The position numbers were made by a program, and so were the translations under genes. This document shows, in pieces, positions 50,952 through 58,989 of a stretch of 64,000 nucleotides of DNA. Numbering within the stretch: position 1 is the first letter of the stretch; every line of letters starts with the position of its first letter. This DNA is from Clostridia bacterium (GTDB lineage Bacteria > Bacillota > Clostridia > Lachnospirales > Lachnospiraceae), in NCBI GenBank assembly GCA_910576325.1, contig CAJTIM010000011.1, positions 62,001 to 126,000 of the forward strand. The letters run 5' to 3'. Under the pieces are notes generated by a model. That model made no database searches, had not been told where the DNA came from, and saw only the letters and a program-made list of their open reading frames with translations.

Positions 50952-51575
50952 ATGATTTCATATATAAGAGGAAGCCTTGCACATCTGGAGCCGGAGGAGG
51001 GGCTTGTCGTGGTGGAGACGGGAGGCGTGGGATACGGAATCCTGATTTCGGGGAAGGATCTGGATCTGCTTCCCGGTCATGGGGAGGAGATCCGTTTATA
51101 TACCTACCTCCAGGTGAAGGAGGACGGCCTGCAGCTCTATGGTTTTTTGACGAGAGAGGATCAGAAGCTCTTTAAGATGCTTATCGGCGTCAGCGGAATC
51201 GGTCCCAAGGGAGCTTTGGGAATACTGACAGCCCTTTCCGCCGATGATCTGCGCTTTGCGGTACTGGCGGATGATGCCAAGGCTATTTCCAAAGCGCCGG
51301 GAATCGGGCATAAGACGGCACAGAAGCTGATTCTGGAGCTGAAGGACAAGCTTAAGCTTGAGGATGCCTTTGAGGCGCGGCTGGCCAAAGCGGATATGCG
51401 TTCAGGAACGGCAGCCGCCGGCCTTACGGCGGCAAAAAATGAAGCGGTGGAGGCGCTGACAGCGCTTGGATATTCCTCGTCGGATGCCCTGAAAGCAGTC
51501 CGGCAGGTGGAATTGACAGAAGAAATGAGCGTGGAAGCGATTCTCAAAGCGGCGCTGAAGCATTTAACCTTTTAA
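50952..51575 (+). CDS. ruvA: Holliday junction branch migration protein RuvA
   Basis: DNA-binding tetramer that holds the Holliday junction and loads RuvB. The 207 residues show the N-terminal OB-fold (MISYIRGSLAHLEPEEGLVV), the two helix-hairpin-helix motifs GVSGIGPKGALGIL and KAPGIGHKTAQKLILEL, and a C-terminal three-helix RuvB-binding domain (EALTALGYSSSDALKAV). A GGAGGAAT precedes the start. ruvB begins 44 bases after the stop. Confidence 0.97.
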   Translation: MISYIRGSLAHLEPEEGLVVVETGGVGYGILISGKDLDLLPGHGEEIRLYTYLQVKEDGLQLYGFLTREDQKLFKMLIGVSGIGPKGALGILTALSADDLRFAVLADDAKAISKAPGIGHKTAQKLILELKDKLKLEDAFEARLAKADMRSGTAAAGLTAAKNEAVEALTALGYSSSDALKAVRQVELTEEMSVEAILKAALKHLTF

Positions 51576-51619
51576 GCAGGGGCTTGAATGACTTGATAAC
51601 TGTTGTGAGGTAGGGACAG

Positions 51620-52615
51620 ATGGGAAGACGTATCATTACAACCGAGGCCATGGAGGAAGATATACGCACCGAGTACAGCCTGCGTCCTCAGACCCTGGAT
51701 GAATATATCGGGCAGGAGAAGGCCAAGGGCAATCTGAAGATTTATATTCAGGCGGCGAAGGAAAGGAGCGAAGCGCTGGATCATGTGCTCTTTTACGGAC
51801 CGCCGGGACTTGGTAAGACAACCCTGGCTGGAATTATTGCCAATGAGATGGGTGTGAATATGAAAGTAACCTCCGGGCCGGCGATTGAAAAGCCGGGGGA
51901 GATGGCCGCTATTTTAAATAACCTTTCCGAAGGGGATGTGCTGTTTGTGGATGAGATCCACCGCCTGAACCGTCAGGTGGAGGAGGTGCTTTATCCGGCC
52001 ATGGAAGACTTTGCGATTGATATTGTGATTGGAAAAGGGGCCACCGCCCGTTCCATCCGCCTCGATCTGCCGCATTTTACTCTGGTAGGAGCCACCACCC
52101 GGGCAGGACTTCTTACGGCTCCTCTTCGGGATCGGTTTGGGGTGGTGCATCACCTGGAATTTTATACGGAAAGAGAGCTTGAGACTATCATACTGCGCTC
52201 CGCACAGGTACTGGGGGTGGAGATAGAGCCGAAGGGAGCATTGGAGCTTGCCAGGCGTTCCAGAGGGACACCGCGGCTGGCAAACAGGCTGCTGAAGCGG
52301 GTCCGCGATTTTGCCCAGGTAAAATACAATGGAAGAATCACGGAGGAGATTGCGGACTTTGCCCTAGATCTTTTGGAGGTGGACCGTTATGGACTGGATC
52401 AGACGGATCGCCTGATTCTGAATACCATGATTGAGAAGTTTACGGGAGGGCCTGTGGGGCTTGATACCCTGGCAGCGGCCATTGGAGAGGATGCAGGAAC
52501 CATTGAGGATGTCTATGAGCCCTATCTGATTAAACGGGGATTTATCAACCGCACACCAAGAGGGCGGGTGGTGACAGAGCTGGGATATGAGCATTTGGGA
52601 TTGTTTCGGCCATGA
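51620..52615 (+). CDS. ruvB: Holliday junction branch migration ATPase RuvB
   Basis: AAA+ motor of branch migration, 331 residues. It has the family N-terminal segment [20 protein letters not shown], Walker A in [13 protein letters not shown], Walker B in [16 protein letters not shown], sensor 1 in [20 protein letters not shown], and the arginine finger region [22 protein letters not shown]. The C-terminal winged helix ends in [25 protein letters not shown] precedes the start. Confidence 0.98.
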   Translation: MGRRIITTEAMEEDIRTEYSLRPQTLDEYIGQEKAKGNLKIYIQAAKERSEALDHVLFYGPPGLGKTTLAGIIANEMGVNMKVTSGPAIEKPGEMAAILNNLSEGDVLFVDEIHRLNRQVEEVLYPAMEDFAIDIVIGKGATARSIRLDLPHFTLVGATTRAGLLTAPLRDRFGVVHHLEFYTERELETIILRSAQVLGVEIEPKGALELARRSRGTPRLANRLLKRVRDFAQVKYNGRITEEIADFALDLLEVDRYGLDQTDRLILNTMIEKFTGGPVGLDTLAAAIGEDAGTIEDVYEPYLIKRGFINRTPRGRVVTELGYEHLGLFRP

Positions 52616-52620
52616 TTTGC

Positions 52621-52648
52621 TTGCTTTTTCCATTATATCCGATATAAT
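52621..52648 (+). promoter_or_regulatory. Promoter before zapA
   Basis: TTGCTT (52621-52626), 16-base spacer, TATAAT (52643-52648), 31 bases before the zapA start. Confidence 0.6.
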
Positions 52649-52678
52649 AGGAATAAGAAGGAAAAGGGAGTGAGCGTT

Positions 52679-53341
52679 ATGGCAATGAAGAATACGGTAG
52701 AGGTTGTAATTGCCGGAAAGGTTTTTCGGATCAGCGGCTATGAAAGCCCGGAATATTTGCATCAGGTTGCTGTTTATATCAATGAAAAGCTGGCGGAATT
52801 TCAAAAGCTGGACGGTTATCGGAAGCAGAGCACGGATCAGAAGCAGCTGATGCTGAATATGAATTTGGCGGATGATTTCTTCAAGGCCAAGCGCCAGGCT
52901 GACAAGCTTTCGGCGGAGCTGGAAAAGAAGGATCGCGAGATGTACGGAATCCGCCATGATCTGATCGAAGCACAGATGGACAAGGAGAAGCTGGAGACGG
53001 AAAAAAAAGAGCTCAAGGAAAAGCTCTCTCTTCAAAAGAAGGAAGCGGGTGAAAAGCTGGCGGCTCTGGAGAAGGAGACCGCAGAAAGGCTTGAAACGAA
53101 AAAAAGAGATGCGGAGGAAAAACGCCAGGATCTGAAAAAAGTCGTGGAGAGCCAGGAAAAAGCTCTTGAGAATCAGAAAAAAGCTATGGAAGCCCAGCGC
53201 CAGAGTGCTCAAAGAAAGTTAGATGAGCAGAATCAGGCGGCACAGAAGCGTCTGGCTGAGCAAAAGCGCGGTTATGAGGGACAGATCGAGCAGCTTCAGA
53301 GGGAGATTCGGGATCTGCGGAGAAGGCTGGAGCAGAAATGA
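52679..53341 (+). CDS. zapA: Cell division protein ZapA with a long coiled-coil extension
   Basis: The first 90 residues are ZapA: KNTVEVVIAGKVFRISGYESPEYLHQVAVYINEKL (in segments VVIAGK and YESPEYL), which binds FtsZ and crosslinks protofilaments. Residues 90-220 are a charged Lys/Glu/Gln-rich coiled coil (ALENQKKAMEAQRQSAQRKL), so the protein is twice the usual length of about 100. The ATG at 52679 follows AAAAGGGAG; the GTG at 52670 overlaps that site. It has its own promoter and a terminator follows. Confidence 0.85.
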   Translation: MAMKNTVEVVIAGKVFRISGYESPEYLHQVAVYINEKLAEFQKLDGYRKQSTDQKQLMLNMNLADDFFKAKRQADKLSAELEKKDREMYGIRHDLIEAQMDKEKLETEKKELKEKLSLQKKEAGEKLAALEKETAERLETKKRDAEEKRQDLKKVVESQEKALENQKKAMEAQRQSAQRKLDEQNQAAQKRLAEQKRGYEGQIEQLQREIRDLRRRLEQK

Positions 53342-53370
53342 TTGTTTTATAAGATACGACAGATATTGGG

Positions 53371-53436
53371 GGTTGCTGCAAAATACGGCAGTTAGGATTG
53401 ACAAGTCCGAAGGTCTTATTTGCCGCAGCCTTTTTG
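53371..53436 (+). terminator. Terminator after zapA
   Basis: GGTTGCTGCAAA / TTTGCCGCAGCC stem with one mismatch and one wobble and a 36-base inner region, followed by TTTTTGTCT. Confidence 0.6.
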
Positions 53437-53496
53437 TCTGACGGGGAGTAAAGAGCAGGCTTCCCGGGAAGGGTTTTATCGTTTAAGGAGGCGCAT

Positions 53497-55767
53497 ATGC
53501 GACATACAACGGAGCTTCTGGCCCCGGCCGGTTCATTTGACAGTCTGAAAGCAGCCGTGGGAGCGGGAGCCGATGCGGTTTATTTGGGAGGAGCCCAATT
53601 CGGAGCCAGAGCCTATGCGGATAATTTTGGAGAAAAGGAGCTCTGTGAGGCCATCGGCTATGCACACCTTCACGGATGCGATCTCTATTTGACAGTGAAT
53701 ACCTTATTGAAGGATCGAGAACTTGAAGATCTCGGAGCTTACCTGAAGCCTTACTATGAGAGCGGGCTGGATGCCGTTATTGTACAGGATTTCGGCGTGT
53801 TTTCCTATATCCGGGAGTACTTTCCCGATCTGCCTGTCCACGCAAGCACTCAGATGACCATTTTGGGCCCGGGAGGAGCGGCGCTTTTAAAGGAACTTGG
53901 AGCGGCAAGGATTGTGACTGCACGGGAGCTGTCTCTGGAGGAGATACGTCACATCCATGAACAGGTGGATATAGAGATTGAGAGCTTTATCCACGGAGCT
54001 CTCTGCTACTGCTATTCCGGACAATGCCTTTTCAGCAGTATGCTGGGGGGAAGAAGCGGGAACCGGGGGCGCTGTGCTCAGCCCTGCCGTCTGCCCTATG
54101 AACTTCGTGACGGGGAACGTGTGCTGAGCCGGAGGAAGGAGGCTTATCTTTTAAGCCCCAGGGATATGTGTACCATCGAACTGCTGCCCGAGATTCTCGA
54201 GGCGGGCGTTTGTTCCCTTAAGATTGAGGGCCGGATGAAGCGGCCGGAATATACGGCGGGCGTGGTGCGGATATACCGGAAGTATCTGGACCGCTATCTG
54301 GAGCGCGGAAAGGAAGGCTTCTGCGTGTCGGATAAAGATTTGGAGGAGCTTAAGATCCTCTATAACCGCGGCGGTTTTTCCAGGGGCTATTATCAGGTAC
54401 GAAATGGCAGGGAGCTTATGTCTCTTACACGGCCCGGTCATTTTTCAAAGAACGGCAAAGGAGAGCTCAGCAAGGGAAAACAGACGGAGCGGAGGGAGCT
54501 TTTGGAGAAGCAGGCCTATGAGGCTCTTTTGGACAGGCTGAAAAAAGAGTATGTGGACAGGGAGAAAAAAGAAAAAATTAAGGGAGTTTTTCGCATTTCT
54601 ACGGAAATATCCACGGAATTTGTGGTAACATGCCAGGAGAATCGGATCCGGGTGCCAGGAGAACCGGCCCAGCATCCCAGGAATCAGCCCATGGACCGGG
54701 AGGCGATCCGAAAGCAGCTTCAGAAAACGGGGGAATCTCCTTTTGTATTTGAAGAGCTTGCGATTGAAGGAGAAACAGAGGTATTTCTTCCTGTCCGACA
54801 ATTGAATGAGATGCGCCGAAAGGCTCTTACGGAGCTTTCACGGATGCTTTCGGAAAAGGGAAAGCGGGAAGGGAGCCAAAGGATCCCGGAGCAGCCCCGG
54901 CAATCGGAGAATTCCACTAAACAGCCAATGGAAGCTTCCGGGCAGGAAAAATGGAAGCCGGTTTTTCACGTACAGATAGAGGATCCGGATGATCTGGAAA
55001 CCGTTTTGGCGTTTCCGGAGGTTTCTTTTGTTTCGCTCTCTCTGGGGCAGGCGGAATTTAAACGGCTTAAGGATTATGTGAATCTCTGTCATCAGAAGGG
55101 GAAGTCCTGTGCATTTGTGCTTCCTGCCATATTCCGCAGCCGGGAACGGGATTATTTTCAGAGGGAACTGAAGTGCCTGAAAAAGACGGGAGCGGACGCG
55201 GTGATTGTAAAAAATCCGGAGGAGCTGGCGTTTTTAAAGGAGACAGGCTGGGAGATTCCTGCCATTTTGGACCACAATGTTTATACCTTTAACAGGCGTT
55301 CCCATGAATTCTGGAAAAAGAGGGGCATCCTGTTTGACACGCTCCCCCTGGAGCTGAATGAGCAGGAGCTTCACATTCGCGGCTGCGGGGAAAGCGAAAT
55401 GCAGGTTTACGGCTATCTTCCTCTGATGGTGACTGCCGGATGTTTTCACAGGACGCTGAACGCCTGCAAGGGCCAAAGGGAGAGAATAACTCTTGTGGAT
55501 CGCTACAAAAAAGAATTCCCGGCCGTGAACGAATGTCGGTGGTGCTATAATGTGATATATAACTGTGAGCCCCTGTCACTTCTTGGAAATAAAAAGGAAG
55601 TGGAGCGCATTGCACCAAAAAGCATGCGAATCAGCTTTACAGTGGAGAATCAGGCACAGATCCGAAAAGTTTTGCAGCAATATGTGGAGGTTTTCTTCCA
55701 TCATAAAGAGGTAAAGGCTCCGGCGGGACCCTTTACCCGAGGCCATTTAAAGCGTGGAGTGGAGTAG
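53497..55767 (+). CDS. U32 family peptidase with DUF3656 domain (RlhA/YhbU-like)
   Basis: A 756-residue U32-type protein. The N-terminal U32 domain begins with ELLAPAGSFDSLKAAV and contains ADAVYLGGAQFGARAYADNF, VHASTQMTI, the Cys-rich FIHGALCYCYSGQCLFSSML and GRCAQPCRLPY, typical of 4Fe-4S-associated U32 members. The long C-terminal region includes an E-rich insert of about 60 residues and the second part (DAVIVKNPEELAFLKETG). In E. coli the related RlhA is needed for 23S rRNA hydroxylation; peptidase activity is unproven in most members. The gene ends nine bases before the SEDS gene. Confidence 0.9.
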   Translation: MRHTTELLAPAGSFDSLKAAVGAGADAVYLGGAQFGARAYADNFGEKELCEAIGYAHLHGCDLYLTVNTLLKDRELEDLGAYLKPYYESGLDAVIVQDFGVFSYIREYFPDLPVHASTQMTILGPGGAALLKELGAARIVTARELSLEEIRHIHEQVDIEIESFIHGALCYCYSGQCLFSSMLGGRSGNRGRCAQPCRLPYELRDGERVLSRRKEAYLLSPRDMCTIELLPEILEAGVCSLKIEGRMKRPEYTAGVVRIYRKYLDRYLERGKEGFCVSDKDLEELKILYNRGGFSRGYYQVRNGRELMSLTRPGHFSKNGKGELSKGKQTERRELLEKQAYEALLDRLKKEYVDREKKEKIKGVFRISTEISTEFVVTCQENRIRVPGEPAQHPRNQPMDREAIRKQLQKTGESPFVFEELAIEGETEVFLPVRQLNEMRRKALTELSRMLSEKGKREGSQRIPEQPRQSENSTKQPMEASGQEKWKPVFHVQIEDPDDLETVLAFPEVSFVSLSLGQAEFKRLKDYVNLCHQKGKSCAFVLPAIFRSRERDYFQRELKCLKKTGADAVIVKNPEELAFLKETGWEIPAILDHNVYTFNRRSHEFWKKRGILFDTLPLELNEQELHIRGCGESEMQVYGYLPLMVTAGCFHRTLNACKGQRERITLVDRYKKEFPAVNECRWCYNVIYNCEPLSLLGNKKEVERIAPKSMRISFTVENQAQIRKVLQQYVEVFFHHKEVKAPAGPFTRGHLKRGVE

Positions 55768-55775
55768 TCCCTATT

Positions 55776-57176
55776 ATGACGAATCTGATTGTAGAATTAT
55801 CAAAGTTTGCATTTATTATTTTGATTGCCCTTTATACGCTTCTGGGTTATTCTGTTTTGACAAAGAAAAGCCAGGGCGAAATGAAGTACGGCTGGAAGCT
55901 TCAGAATCTGCTGATGTTCTTTTTTCATCTGCTGGCCTATGTGGTGCTTTATCTTCAGACCGAGCAGATTAAGGTTTTGATTTTTTACCTGTTTCAGCTT
56001 TTTATGCTGCAGGCCGTTCTTGTGTTTTGCGGGATTGTTTATCCCAAAATGAACCGTCTGGTGCTCAATAACATGTGTCTTCTGCTTGCTGTCGGTTTTA
56101 TTATGCTGACACGGCTTTCCTATGATAAGGCTGTGCGTCAGTTTCAGATGGCGGCGGTGGCTCTGGTGTTTGCCATGGTGATCCCGGTGCTTATCCGCAA
56201 ATGCACCTTTTTGCAGAAGCTTCCCTGGGTATACGGAGGGGCGGGCTTGCTGCTGCTGACGACCGTAGCGGTTTTTGGAGGGAGCAGCTATGGAGCCAAG
56301 CTGTCCTTGTCCATTATGGGTTTTTCCTTTCAGCCGTCGGAGTTTGTGAAAATCAGCTTTGTGTTTTTTGCGGCGGCCAGGCTCAGCAAAAGCACCGCAT
56401 TTAAGGATGTGGTCATGACAACGATTATGGCGGCATTGCATGTGATTGTGCTGGTGCTGTCCAAGGATTTGGGCGGGGCGCTTTTGTTTTTTGTCACCTA
56501 TTTGGTGATGCTTTATGTGGCAACGAAGAAGCCGCTGTACTTTATAAGCGGTCTGGCGGCAGGGAGCCTGGCGGCCTGCGTGGGATACCGGCTGTTTTAT
56601 CATGTGCGGGTACGGGTAATGGCCTGGAGCGATCCCTTCCTGTATATTGATAAAGAAGGCTATCAGATCGCCCAGTCCCTTTTTGCTATTGGCACCGGAG
56701 GGTGGTTTGGGATGGGGCTGAATCAGGGAACACCCAATAAAATTCCGGTAGTGGAGGAGGATTTTATGTTTTCCGCCATTGCAGAGGAATTCGGAGGGAT
56801 TTTTGCCATCTGCCTGATTCTGATCTGTGTGAGCTGCTTTTTGATGTTTGTAAATATTTCCATGCAGATCAAAAATAATTTTTATAAATACACGGCGCTT
56901 GGGCTTGGAACGCTCTATGGCTTTCAGGTGTTTTTAACGATTGGAGGAGCCGTAAAGTTTATTCCCTCTACCGGAGTGACCCTGCCCCTGGTAAGCAGCG
57001 GCGGAAGTTCCATGATGGCTACGGTTGCCATGTTTGCCATTATTCAGGGTATGTATTTATTAAAGGAAGACGAGGATTTAAGGATTGAAAAAGAGCGAAA
57101 ACAAAACGCAAGGGCAAGAACCAAAAAAACGGGGGCTAAGAAAAAAGCAAGGACAGAGGAAAAAGAGAGACCGTGA
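55776..57176 (+). CDS. FtsW/RodA/SpoVE-family peptidoglycan polymerase
   Basis: A SEDS glycosyltransferase of 466 residues with about ten helices. Diagnostic segments are SFQPSEFVKISFVFFAA, DLGGALLFFVTYL, FSAIAEEFGGIFAICLI, and PSTGVTLPLVSSGGSSMMA (in segments). The N-terminus has extra hydrophobic segments before the SEDS core. It ends in a Lys/Arg-rich tail (RTKKTGAKKKARTEEKE). The next gene is a transpeptidase that overlaps it by 92 bases, the normal SEDS-PBP pairing for cell elongation or division. Confidence 0.92.
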   Translation: MTNLIVELSKFAFIILIALYTLLGYSVLTKKSQGEMKYGWKLQNLLMFFFHLLAYVVLYLQTEQIKVLIFYLFQLFMLQAVLVFCGIVYPKMNRLVLNNMCLLLAVGFIMLTRLSYDKAVRQFQMAAVALVFAMVIPVLIRKCTFLQKLPWVYGGAGLLLLTTVAVFGGSSYGAKLSLSIMGFSFQPSEFVKISFVFFAAARLSKSTAFKDVVMTTIMAALHVIVLVLSKDLGGALLFFVTYLVMLYVATKKPLYFISGLAAGSLAACVGYRLFYHVRVRVMAWSDPFLYIDKEGYQIAQSLFAIGTGGWFGMGLNQGTPNKIPVVEEDFMFSAIAEEFGGIFAICLILICVSCFLMFVNISMQIKNNFYKYTALGLGTLYGFQVFLTIGGAVKFIPSTGVTLPLVSSGGSSMMATVAMFAIIQGMYLLKEDEDLRIEKERKQNARARTKKTGAKKKARTEEKERP

Positions 57177-58578
57177 GCTTACTATGATAACCTATCTGTT
57201 TACCGGGCTTTTTGTGCTTCTTATTGGTTACTTTGTTTATTTCAATGGTGTTTTAAGCCCGGAGGTAATCAACAATCCCTACAATTCCAGACAGGACGCC
57301 TTTGCAAACCGTGTGGTGCGCGGAAAGCTTCTGGCCTCTGATGGAACGGTGCTGGCGGAGACGGTGATTGACGGAGACGGAACGGAAGTCCGCAGTTATC
57401 CTTACGGAAATGCATTCGCTCATGTGATTGGCTATTCCACCCGCGGGAGAACCGGCGTTGAATCTCTGGCTAATTTTCACCTGCTGACCTCCAATGCTTT
57501 TTTCGGCGAGCGGATTGCCAAGGAAATACGCGAGGAAAAAAATATCGGAGATAATGTAATCACCACTCTGGAACCAAGGCTCCAGCAGGCCGCTTACGAT
57601 GCGCTGGGCAGTCACAGGGGGGCTGTGGTTGTGCTGGAGGCTAAGACCGGGAAGATTCTTACGATGGTTTCCAAGCCGGATTTTGATCCCAACCGCGTGA
57701 ATGAGGACTGGGACGCTTTGAATGAAGAGGATAACAGTGAGAGCGCACTGTATAACCGGGCGCTCCAGGGCTTGTATCCGCCGGGATCAACCTTTAAGAT
57801 TGTAACGCTTCTTAATTATATGAGAGAGAATCCGTCTTATGAGGATTTTCATTTCAATTGCAGGGGCAGCTTGACGGAGGGAAATTATACGATTAGCTGT
57901 TATGGGAAAAATGTGCATGGGGATGAGGATTTGCGGAAAGCCTTTGCCAAATCCTGCAATACGGCCTTTTCTTCCATCGGACTGTCTTTGGAGGAAGGAA
58001 TTTTTAAGAGTAATTGCGAGAGCTTGCTGTTTAATGCGGAGCTTCCGTTGGAGCTTCCTTACTCGAAAAGTGCATTTACATTGAAGGCGGGGTCTACGCC
58101 GGCGGAGCGGATGATGACGGCTATCGGACAAGGGGAAACTCTGACCAGTCCTATGCATATGGCGATGATTGTGAGCAGCATTGCAAATGAAGGGATTTTG
58201 ATGGAGCCTTATCTTTTGGAGCGGGTGGAGACTTATGAGGGGGATGTGGTGAAGAATTATTATCCGTCGGTGTATGGAAGCCTGATGTCCCGGGAGGAGG
58301 CGGAGGCTTTGACGGAGTATATGAAAGCGGTTGTGACGGAAGGGACCGGGAGCAAGCTGGGGAATCTGGGATTTCCTGTTGCGGGGAAGACGGGGACGGC
58401 GGAGTATTCCAGCAATAAGGATGAAAGTCATGCCTGGTTTGTGGGATTTTCGGATACGGGGGAGGATGATATTGTGGTTTGTGTGTTGGTTGAGAAGGCC
58501 GGGGCGGGGAGTGAGTATGCGGTGCCGGTGGCTAGGAAGATGTTTGAGGTTTGGGGGGACGGGAATATCAGAAAATAG
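57085..58578 (+). CDS. Class B penicillin-binding protein (SEDS partner)
   Basis: A transpeptidase of 497 residues from the TTG at 57085. A basic cytoplasmic stretch of 32 residues (KKRGLRKKQGQRKKRDRE) precedes the membrane anchor YLFTGLFVLLIGYFVYF. The extracellular part has a dimerisation region (RVVRGKLLASDGTVLAE) and the transpeptidase with STFK (PPGSTFKIV, about residue 235), SCN (KSCNTAFSS) and KTG (VAGKTGTAE). The alternative ATG at 57184 (MITYLF) would start at the anchor but has no ribosome binding site; GAGGA lies eight bases before the TTG. It is co-transcribed with the SEDS gene. Confidence 0.92.
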   Translation: MKKSENKTQGQEPKKRGLRKKQGQRKKRDRELTMITYLFTGLFVLLIGYFVYFNGVLSPEVINNPYNSRQDAFANRVVRGKLLASDGTVLAETVIDGDGTEVRSYPYGNAFAHVIGYSTRGRTGVESLANFHLLTSNAFFGERIAKEIREEKNIGDNVITTLEPRLQQAAYDALGSHRGAVVVLEAKTGKILTMVSKPDFDPNRVNEDWDALNEEDNSESALYNRALQGLYPPGSTFKIVTLLNYMRENPSYEDFHFNCRGSLTEGNYTISCYGKNVHGDEDLRKAFAKSCNTAFSSIGLSLEEGIFKSNCESLLFNAELPLELPYSKSAFTLKAGSTPAERMMTAIGQGETLTSPMHMAMIVSSIANEGILMEPYLLERVETYEGDVVKNYYPSVYGSLMSREEAEALTEYMKAVVTEGTGSKLGNLGFPVAGKTGTAEYSSNKDESHAWFVGFSDTGEDDIVVCVLVEKAGAGSEYAVPVARKMFEVWGDGNIRK

Positions 58579-58766
58579 GGCGGCAGTCATTTCCATATCC
58601 TGTGTTCGGACGGTTCGCGTACAGGGTGTCTGCTCTGTACGGACATTGCCTTTGTAACTGGGATGGGGATGGTTTGGTTTTGAGGCTATGTCCGTCCATA
58701 TCAGACACCCTGTACGCGAACAGCCGGACACCGGATATAGGAAAAGCCTGCCGCCCTATTTTCTGA
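58568..58766. repeat. Family B long palindrome, copy 2, overlapping a gene end
   Basis: A 199-bp near-palindrome. The outer 19 bases (58568-58586) pair exactly with 58748-58766 and include the last codons and stop of the PBP gene. The middle arm TGTTCGGACGGTTCGCGTAC/GTACGCGAACAGCCGGACA is shared with the copy at 43.34 kb; the arm AGGGTGTCTG/CAGACACCCT differs there but is compensated. Confidence 0.88.
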
Positions 58767-58798
58767 CATTCCCTGACGGTGGGGGTGGTACGGTTTTT

Positions 58799-58867
58799 GT
58801 TACAATTTGCACCCTTATCAAATAAAAACTTTGCAAAAACTGGCGTGTGAATTGTAACGGTTTTTTT
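58799..58867 (+). terminator. Probable terminator before ftsK
   Basis: GTTACAATT / AATTGTAAC stem with an inner TTTGC/GCAAA, followed by a run of T bases (GGTTTTTTTGG). With the family B palindrome it fills the 411 bases between the PBP gene and ftsK. Confidence 0.55.
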
Positions 58868-58897
58868 GGAAGTGAATGTTTTTGGGGATTTGGGAGA

Positions 58898-58926
58898 TTT
58901 ACTTTTGTTTAAAAAAATGGTACAAT
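58898..58926 (+). promoter_or_regulatory. Promoter of ftsK
   Basis: TTTACT (58898-58903), 17-base spacer, TACAAT (58921-58926), 64 bases before the ftsK start. Confidence 0.65.
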
Positions 58927-58989
58927 AGCGGTTGTTTGGTTTTATTGGAGTTTTTTATTTTATTTTTGCTGGTGGGAGGGACTGGAACT

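Noticed and set aside
57787-58731. A 314-codon minus-strand frame beginning MSGCSRTGCL
   Set aside because: The start lies in the palindrome and the rest is antisense to the PBP gene.
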